Below are positions 14,288 to 19,561 of a stretch of 19,561 nucleotides of DNA, piece after piece. How positions within the stretch are numbered: the stretch's first letter is position 1; each line of letters begins with the position of its first letter. Both the position numbers and the translations under genes were made by a program. The DNA is from Eubacterium sp. (GTDB taxonomy: Bacteria; Bacillota; Clostridia; Oscillospirales; Acutalibacteraceae): contig JACTVT010000045.1 of the NCBI GenBank assembly GCA_014465955.1, positions 1-19,561 of the forward strand, written 5' to 3'. The notes under the pieces were generated by a model that was not told where the DNA came from, searched no databases, and saw nothing but the letters and a program-made list of their open reading frames with translations.

Positions 14288-14791
14288 ATGGAAAGAGATT
14301 TTTATACAATTTCTGTTTATGTTGACAAAGACGAAAACTTAATCGGTATTCCGTGCGGTGAAAGCGACAAATACGGAATTGCCGATATTGACACGGTACT
14401 GCTTTTGAAAGCGCCGTACAAAGCCGAAGAGGTGGAGGACTTCATTGAAAAAGTTTTTGATGCCTGTTACACAAAGAAACACAACGATGACAGCCCTGTA
14501 TCCACAATTGAAAGATATACAAAGAAAAAGGGATTTGTTGAAGCAACCGCCGACCTTACACTGATTTCGATTGTTAAAACCAAGAACACATATTCCATTA
14601 TGCCAACCTTCAATGACTTTGAAAAAGGTCCGCTCTGCATTGACGACGATGAAAGAATTGTAAAATGCCCGTTTGACCCGGGTGAACTTTATGAGCACAT
14701 TTACGACATTATTATGGTTTATGTTAAAGCCAATGCCTTTTATAAAGAAATGGCAGAAGTTGAGGCAGAAAAAAACAACAAAAACAATTAA
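14288..14791 (+). CDS. Small acidic protein of unknown function
   Basis: A 167-residue soluble, acidic protein that I do not recognise. It begins with a beta-like stretch (DFYTISVYVDKDENLIGIP), has alternating strands and helices including EEVEDFIEKVFDACY, a central block ATADLTLISIVKTKNTYSI, and a helical Lys/Glu/Asn-rich end. No signal peptide, membrane span or obvious catalytic motif. AAGGGGG is 5-6 nt before the ATG and it begins 12 nt after the GH43 stop, so it is co-transcribed with it. A functional link to sugar use is only suggested by position. Confidence 0.75.
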   Translation: MERDFYTISVYVDKDENLIGIPCGESDKYGIADIDTVLLLKAPYKAEEVEDFIEKVFDACYTKKHNDDSPVSTIERYTKKKGFVEATADLTLISIVKTKNTYSIMPTFNDFEKGPLCIDDDERIVKCPFDPGELYEHIYDIIMVYVKANAFYKEMAEVEAEKNNKNN

Positions 14792-14800
14792 TTTTTTTAC

Positions 14801-14830
14801 TTGATTTTTGCGAAAGTCATATGATATAAT
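14801..14830 (+). promoter_or_regulatory. Sigma-A promoter of the DUF2798-like gene
   Basis: TTGATT (14801-14806), 18 bp, TATAAT (14825-14830). The start would be near 14837, leaving a leader of about 140 nt. Confidence 0.65.
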
Positions 14831-14882
14831 TAACAAAAATTAAATACGCAATGAAAACGACACAAGTAGTGCACGGCACGTA

Positions 14883-14928
14883 AATCTGATTACGGAACAT
14901 ATATTTATGACCATAATTTATTCAGATT
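14883..14928 (+). promoter_or_regulatory. Possible leader hairpin upstream of the DUF2798-like gene
   Basis: AATCTGA (14883-14889) pairs with TCAGATT (14922-14928), and an inner stem TTATG/CATAA (14905-14916) closes a 2-nt loop, giving an interrupted, AT-rich hairpin in the leader. A 10-codon frame (14851-14883, MKTTQVVHGT) precedes it without a clear ribosome binding site. No known riboswitch class was recognised. Confidence 0.3.
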
Positions 14929-14976
14929 ACTGCGCCCTGCCCTGCTTGTTTTTTATTGCAAAAAAGGAGAATTACT

Positions 14977-15540
14977 ATGCCAAGAAATCAATTTCAAAGA
15001 ATGGTATTTGCTTTTATTACCGTTCTCATCACCGTTCATGCTTATGTATTTTACAGTCTATACGTTGTAAACGGCACAACGCTTATGGAAATCAACAATG
15101 CATCGGGCGTAACCGAGGCAATCAACAATCAGGGCGGCGTTTATATGTTCGGAAAATTCCTGCCGATATGGGCAGTCATACTTATTGAATTCATATGTGC
15201 ATATACGCTTGAAGTCATTATGGGCAGTCCTGTATCATTCAAACTGGCATCAAAAATTTTTGATATGAGAAAAGACCACCCCATGCTTTTTGAAACGGCA
15301 ATTATCTGCGCTACAGTAGGACTTATGTGCCCTGCTATGAGCCTGCTTGCCGCATTTTTCTACTATCCATACTACGAAGGATTCAGTATTATTAAATTGC
15401 TTGCAAACTGGATTAAACTTGTTTGCTATAATTTCCCAATTGCATATTTCTCACAGCTTTTCTTTATTCAGCCTTTTGTAAGAACCGTGTTCAAACTTAT
15501 TTTCAGAAAACAATTAAAGGAAGAACCGCAAACTGTTTAA
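14977..15540 (+). CDS. Four-helix membrane protein with two DUF2798-like repeats
   Basis: A 187-residue integral membrane protein with four predicted spans at about 8-30, 62-84, 107-130 and 143-165. The two halves look alike: a first hydrophobic span, then a second span beginning with Trp (LPIWAVILIEF; LANWIKLVCYNFPIAY) and ending in a Pro plus basic tail (GSPVSFKLASKIF; IQPFVRTVFKLIF), which resembles a duplicated DUF2798 unit. Function is unknown. The ATG at 14977 is preferred over an in-frame TTG 21 nt upstream because AAAGGAGA is 6-7 nt before it. Its terminator is shared with the convergent ferritin-like gene. Confidence 0.8.
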   Translation: MPRNQFQRMVFAFITVLITVHAYVFYSLYVVNGTTLMEINNASGVTEAINNQGGVYMFGKFLPIWAVILIEFICAYTLEVIMGSPVSFKLASKIFDMRKDHPMLFETAIICATVGLMCPAMSLLAAFFYYPYYEGFSIIKLLANWIKLVCYNFPIAYFSQLFFIQPFVRTVFKLIFRKQLKEEPQTV

Positions 15541-15546
15541 AACCAT

Positions 15547-15585
15547 AAAAATATAAGTCCCTGTTTATGCAGGGGCTTATATTTT
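15547..15585. terminator. Bidirectional terminator between convergent genes
   Basis: AAAATATAAG (15548-15557 region) with CCCTG pairs with CAGGGG and CTTATATTTT (to 15585) around TTTATG, giving A-rich and T-rich flanks on both sides. It starts 6 nt after the membrane-protein stop and overlaps the stop of the opposite gene. Confidence 0.9.
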
Positions 15586-16021
15586 ATAAAAACTGCCTTA
15601 TATCGGTAGCAAGTTCATCTTCAATTTTAATAAGACGTGAAGTAATATCTTTTGAAATAGTATCGGCACTTTTATACTGATTAAGATATCTGCTCAAAGA
15701 TTTTACACCCATATTGCAGCCGTCAGTAATCAAATCGGCAACTGTATTATCAGAATTATCCATTGCCATTTTAACATTTGTTTTAATCCAACTCATACCT
15801 TTTACCATCGGAGTTGGATTTTTACCATCATCATTATGAACTTCAAGAAGTCCGTTAATTTCATTCTGCAGCATTTCGTGATGGCTCCTGCTTTCATCCA
15901 ACAAAGAGCGAAAATCACTGCTTTTCACATCATTAATCACATCATTAATTGCAGAAATACCCATTTGTATTCCCGAATCACATTCCTTTAAAAGTTTAAC
16001 TGTATCGCCGTCAGCGCCCAT
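15584..16021 (-). CDS. Ferritin-like helical protein (DUF2383-like)
   Basis: A 145-residue all-helical cytosolic protein with the look of the ferritin-like DUF2383 group: an N-terminal DTVKLLKECDSGIQMGI helix, a second helix with SLLDESRSHHEMLQNEI (39-55, Glu43/His47/His48 as possible ligands), the segment NPTPMVKGMSWIKTNVKM (68-85), a third helix with DLITDGCNMGVKSLSRYL (96-113) and a last helix KIEDELATDI. Metal binding is inferred, not shown. The ATG at 16021 is preferred because AAGGA is 9 nt before it; for the ATG at 16030 the same AAGGA would touch the start codon. It diverges from a TetR gene across 160 bp containing three repeated sites. Confidence 0.72.
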   Translation of the reverse strand: MGADGDTVKLLKECDSGIQMGISAINDVINDVKSSDFRSLLDESRSHHEMLQNEINGLLEVHNDDGKNPTPMVKGMSWIKTNVKMAMDNSDNTVADLITDGCNMGVKSLSRYLNQYKSADTISKDITSRLIKIEDELATDIRQFL

Positions 16022-16077
16022 AAAAATCATTCCTTAAAATTTATTTTATTCATAGTATTCGCAAATCCGGATAATTT

Positions 16078-16106
16078 ATTATAAACAAATTGTATAAATA
16101 TCTAAA
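16078..16106 (-). promoter_or_regulatory. Putative promoter of the ferritin-like gene
   Basis: On the minus strand TTTAGA (16106-16101), 17 bp, TATAAT (16083-16078). The -35 is weak. Two of the three ACAAATT repeats lie at the two ends of this promoter. Confidence 0.5.
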
Positions 16107-16135
16107 ACAAATTGTATTATAAATGTTTACAAATT
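16085..16135. repeat. Three ACAAATT sites at 22-bp intervals, putative operator array
   Basis: ACAAATT occurs at 16085-16091, 16107-16113 and 16129-16135, start-to-start exactly 22 bp each time (about two helical turns). The first two copies are part of a 13-bp identity, AAACAAATTGTAT (16083-16095, 16105-16117), and read as the near-palindrome ACAA-A-TTGT. The third overlaps the -35 of the TetR promoter. Confidence 0.6.
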
Positions 16136-16154
16136 AACAATAATATGATATAAT
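16126..16154 (+). promoter_or_regulatory. Sigma-A promoter of the TetR gene
   Basis: TTTACA (16126-16131), 17 bp, TATAAT (16149-16154), about 30 nt before the ATG. Confidence 0.75.
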
Positions 16155-16184
16155 TTATATATTATTAAAGAATCGGGTAAAATT

Positions 16185-16832
16185 ATGGAACAAAAAGAAA
16201 AAAGCAGGCAGTCAATAGCATTTATATTAAAATGTGCAATTGATGAATTTGCAGAAAAAGGAATGGATTTTTCCTTAAACACAATCTGTAAAGACAACAG
16301 TATATCAAAAGGCAGATTCTATCATCATTTTGAATCAAAAGATAACTTATTATCAGCCTGTGTGTGTTACTCACTTCAACATCTTATTGACACCATAAAT
16401 GCTTATGAAGTAAACGACAGTATATCCATTAAAGAAAATTTTCACAGATATTATTATTCAATAATTATGCACTGGCAGCAAAACTGCAATGAATTAACTG
16501 TATTAAGATATGCATATTCTTTCAGTAATTCGTTTTTCAGTGAAACAGCATTAACAAAAATAAAAGAACACAAAATTATGTGGGAACAGGCAAAGCGTGA
16601 AAAGTTTCTTTCTATTCTCCATTCAGGTAACTCTCAATTGCGGGTTAATGATGATAATATTGCTGAAATAATACTTATTATGTATGAAAATACTTTTCAG
16701 ATATTAGAAAATCAAATGATTCGTGCTGTAAAAAACGGTAATAAAGACGAAATTGAAAAATCAACCAATGATTTAATTAATTACCACGATGCAATCATTG
16801 ATATGATTTTATACGGAGCAATAAAACAATAA
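16185..16832 (+). CDS. TetR/AcrR family transcriptional regulator
   Basis: A 215-residue one-component repressor. The N-terminal helix-turn-helix is clear: ILKCAIDEFAEKGMDFSLNT (14-33), then ICKDNSISKGRFYHHFESKD (34-53), with the family's FYHHF and the Lys-Asp-Asn-Leu-Leu continuation. The C-terminal ligand domain (about 60-215) is helical and rich in aromatic residues, as usual, and gives no hint of the ligand. GGGTAA upstream is a weak ribosome binding site. The three phased ACAAATT sites in its promoter, which also overlap the divergent ferritin-like promoter, make it a candidate for controlling both genes. Confidence 0.9.
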   Translation: MEQKEKSRQSIAFILKCAIDEFAEKGMDFSLNTICKDNSISKGRFYHHFESKDNLLSACVCYSLQHLIDTINAYEVNDSISIKENFHRYYYSIIMHWQQNCNELTVLRYAYSFSNSFFSETALTKIKEHKIMWEQAKREKFLSILHSGNSQLRVNDDNIAEIILIMYENTFQILENQMIRAVKNGNKDEIEKSTNDLINYHDAIIDMILYGAIKQ

Positions 16833-16845
16833 TATTGTATAATTT

Positions 16846-16875
16846 AAATGCACCTTACTTTTAAGGTGCATTTTT
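16846..16875 (+). terminator. Intrinsic terminator after the TetR gene
   Basis: AAATGCACCTT (16846-16856) and AAGGTGCATTT (16863-16873) form an 11-bp stem with a 6-nt loop, followed by a T run to 16875. Confidence 0.9.
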
Positions 16876-16900
16876 CATTGAAACAAAATCAACAATCGAC

Positions 16901-16934
16901 AAAAAAGCCGTTTGGATTTCTCCAAACGGCTTTT
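16901..16934 (-). terminator. Intrinsic terminator after the GH3 gene
   Basis: Reading leftward, AAAAGCCGTTTGGA (16934-16921) pairs with TCCAAACGGCTTTT and runs into TTTTTT (to 16901); loop GAAA-like. A strong terminator 17 nt past the stop, back to back with the TetR terminator. Confidence 0.9.
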
Positions 16935-16951
16935 AAATTTATTCTATAACC

Positions 16952-19423
16952 TTAGATAGATTTAAGAAGTTGAGGAAGTCTTGCGATTGTACCGCCCAGA
17001 CGCCAGAAGATTGTGCTGAAACCAACAAAACTTGATTCATCATCATTGAGCATCTTGAGAAGGCCCTCTGCCTGTGCAGGAGAGAATGCACCCATACTCA
17101 TCTGAACAAAGTTACGAATCGGAATCTGTGTTGCCATAGCAGCAAGCATCTTGCCGTCGCCGTTAGCATCACTGCCCATACCTGACATAACCTTTTCAAT
17201 AAGACCGCAGAGTCTGCCGCCCCACTTAGTATGTCTTGCGTCATTCAGACAGCAATAAAGATCAATCTTAGCATTCTTATCTCTTTCTCTTGAAGGAACA
17301 GCCTGACCGTAAACAGAAGTCCACTGTGCATCATCAATAGCAGCAAGATCTGCAGTATAATATGCAGGAGCAGTTTCCCTAAAATCAGGAACTACTGCAT
17401 CAACCGTTGATTCAACAGTAACAGTCTGTGTAAGTCTGACATCACGGCTTGATGCTGCAAGCATAATATCAAACTCGCCTGTTTCAACATGCCAATCGCC
17501 GAGATTAACATTATAATAAGCAAATGCACGCTTGCCGAGCTTAAGCGAAACTTCTTTTTCTTCGCCTGCTTTAAGGAATACCTTTGTGAATGCACGAAGT
17601 TCCTTATCAGGACGGAAGATTGTTGACTCTTTGTCGGCAACATAAAGTTGAACAACCTCTGCGCCGTCAACATCACCTGTATTTTTAAGTTTAAATGTAA
17701 CTTCAAGTGTGTCGGTATCTTTAATTGAAGGTGCAGAAAGTTTCATATCACTATATTCAAAAGTTGTGTATGAAAGACCGTAACCGAATGGGAAAAGAAC
17801 ATCTTTCTGAGCCTTATCATAATAACGATAACCGATGTAAACACTTTCCTTATGCTCTGAAATAACAGGACCGCCCGGGTAATTACCATAGGTCGGGTTA
17901 TCGCTGAACTGAATCGGATATGTTTCAGCCGTTTTACCGCTTGGGTTAACAGCGCCTGTAAGCAGATTTGCAACTGCTGCGCCGCCTGCCTGACCGCCGA
18001 GACCTGAATTAAGGAGAGCCTTAACTTCATTAAGCCACGGAATATAAACAACAGAACCGCCTGCAAGAACAACAACCGTGTTCGGGTTAGCCTTAGCAAT
18101 TTCGCTTACAAGTGCATTGTGGTTTTCAGGCATATTGATGTCAACTCTGTCATAGCCTTCACCCTCAAATTCCTCTGTAAGACCAACGAATACAACTGCA
18201 ACATCAGCAGTTTTAGCGGTTTTAACAGCCTCAGCAACGAGTTGGCTTTCGGGAACAGCCTTCTTCTTAGGTGATGATTTATAATAACCCTGTGCATAAG
18301 TAACATCTACGCCGAGTTTAACAAGTTCGTCATAAGCATTGTCAAGCATAGTCGGATTGATAACAGATGAGCCTGCACCCTGGAAACGGGGAGCCTTTGC
18401 CATTTCACCGATAACAGCAACCTTCTGACCCTTTTTAAGAGGAAGAACTGCGTCATCATTTTTAAGAAGAACCATTGAACCTTCGGCAACCTTGCGTGCA
18501 AGTGCGTTATGCTCGTTCTTATCATATGTATGCTTCTTTTCAAGAGCAGGCTTTGATTTAAGAATTAACTCAACAACATTGTCTACTCTTTCATCAAGGA
18601 TTTTTTCATCAAGGTCGCCGTTATTGACAGCCTCAATAATTCTTTTTGTATTAAGTATGCCTGAACTCGGCATTTCAAGGTCTGTACCTGCTTTAAGACC
18701 CGGTACTCTGTCAACAGATGCACCCCAGTCTGTTACGAAAAGACCTTTGAAGCCCCACTCACCTCTTGCAACCTGATTCTGAAGCCAGTCATTCTGCGAT
18801 GCATAAACGCCGTTGATTCTGTTGTAAGAATTCATAACAGTCCACGGCTGAGCCTCTTTGATTGCGATTTCAAATGCAGGGAAATAAATTTCACGCATTG
18901 TTCTTTCATCAATAACCTCGTTAAGCACCATACGAAATGCTTCCTGAGAGTTACACGCAAAGTGCTTTAATGATGTGCCTACCCCTTTTGACTGAACACC
19001 GTTGATAAGATTTGCAGACATTTTACCTGCAAGAAGCGGATCTTCACTGAAATACTCAAAGTTACGGCCGCAAACAGGTGAACGCTTGATGTTTGTACCC
19101 GGTCCGAGAATGGTTGAAACCTGTTCAGCAAGACATTCTTCACCGAGAGCCTCGCCCTCTGCTTTAAGCAAATCCTCGTCCCATGAGCAAGCAGATGTTG
19201 CTGCAGGCGGGAAGCAGGTTGCAGGAACAGAATTGCCGAGACCGATACCGTCTGACGCTTTCTTATCCTTATTTGCTTTACGAAGACCGTGAGGTCCGTC
19301 AGTAATCATAATCTGCGGCAGGCCGAGACTTTCATCTGATTCAAGATTCCAGTAATTATAGCCTGAAACAAATCGAGCCTTTTGCTCAAGGCTCATTTTT
19401 TTGATAATTTCGGGATGTTTCAT
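16952..19423 (-). CDS. Glycoside hydrolase family 3 beta-glucosidase with C-terminal extension
   Basis: An 823-residue GH3 enzyme that should release glucose (or xylose) from the non-reducing end of beta-linked oligosaccharides with retention. The (beta/alpha)8 domain has ITDGPHG (40-46), NFEYFSEDP (121-129), KHFACNSQE (153-161) and the nucleophile Asp232 in GLFVTDWGAS. The GH3_C sandwich has GAGSSVINP (349-357) and the likely acid/base Glu in FEGEGYDRVDINMP (419-432). The fibronectin-III-like domain spans about 560-670 (FPFGYGLSYTTFEYSDM onward). Residues of about 680-823 are an extra region with helical segments. No signal peptide is present, so it is cytoplasmic. AGGAGG lies about 10-12 nt before the ATG. 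It is a single-gene transcript with its own promoter and terminator. Confidence 0.95.
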   Translation of the reverse strand: MKHPEIIKKMSLEQKARFVSGYNYWNLESDESLGLPQIMITDGPHGLRKANKDKKASDGIGLGNSVPATCFPPAATSACSWDEDLLKAEGEALGEECLAEQVSTILGPGTNIKRSPVCGRNFEYFSEDPLLAGKMSANLINGVQSKGVGTSLKHFACNSQEAFRMVLNEVIDERTMREIYFPAFEIAIKEAQPWTVMNSYNRINGVYASQNDWLQNQVARGEWGFKGLFVTDWGASVDRVPGLKAGTDLEMPSSGILNTKRIIEAVNNGDLDEKILDERVDNVVELILKSKPALEKKHTYDKNEHNALARKVAEGSMVLLKNDDAVLPLKKGQKVAVIGEMAKAPRFQGAGSSVINPTMLDNAYDELVKLGVDVTYAQGYYKSSPKKKAVPESQLVAEAVKTAKTADVAVVFVGLTEEFEGEGYDRVDINMPENHNALVSEIAKANPNTVVVLAGGSVVYIPWLNEVKALLNSGLGGQAGGAAVANLLTGAVNPSGKTAETYPIQFSDNPTYGNYPGGPVISEHKESVYIGYRYYDKAQKDVLFPFGYGLSYTTFEYSDMKLSAPSIKDTDTLEVTFKLKNTGDVDGAEVVQLYVADKESTIFRPDKELRAFTKVFLKAGEEKEVSLKLGKRAFAYYNVNLGDWHVETGEFDIMLAASSRDVRLTQTVTVESTVDAVVPDFRETAPAYYTADLAAIDDAQWTSVYGQAVPSRERDKNAKIDLYCCLNDARHTKWGGRLCGLIEKVMSGMGSDANGDGKMLAAMATQIPIRNFVQMSMGAFSPAQAEGLLKMLNDDESSFVGFSTIFWRLGGTIARLPQLLKSI

Positions 19424-19459
19424 AAAAACATTTCCTCCTACTCAAATTTCTTCCATACT

Positions 19460-19488
19460 ATTATATATGAAAGCAGAAATTTATACAA
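19460..19488 (-). promoter_or_regulatory. Sigma-A promoter of the GH3 gene
   Basis: On the minus strand TTGTAT (19488-19483), 17 bp, TATAAT (19465-19460); about 37 nt from the -10 to the ATG. Confidence 0.75.
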
Positions 19489-19504
19489 GTGTTAAAAATG
19501 TTTA

Positions 19505-19519
19505 AAACAATTATTGTTT
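19505..19519. promoter_or_regulatory. Perfect palindrome upstream of the GH3 promoter, possible operator
   Basis: AAACAAT-T-ATTGTTT is a perfect 7-bp inverted repeat whose centre is about 60 bp upstream of the expected start. A second, smaller palindrome ACAAAATTGT lies at 19527-19536. Position suits an activator or a looping repressor. The DNA is AT-rich, so chance is possible. Confidence 0.4.
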
Positions 19520-19561
19520 AATTTGCACAAAATTGTTAAAAAAAACTAAACAAAATGACGA

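Noticed and set aside
14339..14836. A 165-codon frame antisense to the 167-residue unknown gene
   Set aside because: Its composition is an artefact of the complementary strand; the plus-strand gene has a strong ribosome binding site and operon context, the antisense one has neither.
14851..14883. Leader peptide MKTTQVVHGT
   Set aside because: No ribosome binding site and no run of regulatory codons; kept only as part of the leader observation.
19002..19292. Open frame on the plus strand opposite the GH3 gene
   Set aside because: It is antisense to the conserved catalytic domain and has no translation signals.

Overview
The window looks like chromosome from a low-GC Gram-positive anaerobe of the class Clostridia, most likely a gut member of the Ruminococcaceae/Oscillospiraceae. 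The reasons are a complete ctsR-mcsA-mcsB-clpC operon with a Firmicutes CtsR operator, a paired M16 peptidase plus lgt arrangement, AGGAGG-type ribosome binding sites, AT-rich intergenic DNA, cytoplasmic GH43 and GH3 glycosidases, and abundant intergenic hairpin repeats ending in CCCTAC. Species cannot be decided from the sequence alone. No rRNA, tRNA, transposase, phage gene or CRISPR array was seen.

Layout. (1) 295-4716, minus strand: a tightly packed operon of two M16 peptidases (one without and one with the HxxEH zinc motif), lgt and folD, with stop/start junctions that imply translational coupling. (2) 4869-5860, minus strand: three small unknown proteins, two carrying Asn/Gln-rich linkers. 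(3) 5920-7059, plus strand: a YfcE-type phosphodiesterase and an alpha/beta hydrolase in a two-gene operon closed by a strong terminator. (4) 7264-11841, minus strand: the heat-shock/protein-quality-control operon. Its CtsR operators and sigma-A promoter lie at 11891-11987, and a hairpin repeat sits between mcsB and clpC. (5) 12111-12242, minus strand: a 43-residue Cys/Gly-rich peptide with a sporulation-type promoter candidate. (6) 12560-14791: an SDR dehydrogenase diverging from a GH43 glycosidase and a small unknown protein, with overlapping divergent promoters. (7) 14977-16832: a four-helix DUF2798-like membrane protein, a convergent ferritin-like protein, and a divergent TetR regulator whose promoter region carries three 7-bp repeats at exact 22-bp intervals. 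(8) 16952-19423, minus strand: a GH3 beta-glucosidase with an extra C-terminal region of about 140 residues.

How it fits together. CtsR represses the operon; McsA/McsB would inactivate CtsR and mark proteins for ClpC (with ClpP encoded elsewhere). The McsB here is atypical: the phosphagen-kinase active-site Cys is Ser and the C-terminal RDxxRA phospho-arginine motif is not intact. The GH43 and GH3 enzymes lack signal peptides, so they probably finish intracellular hydrolysis of imported plant oligosaccharides.

The best candidates for undescribed biology are the family of hairpin repeats with covarying stems, the three-gene Asn/Gln-rich cassette, the Cys/Gly peptide, the divergent McsB, and the 22-bp-phased operator array.
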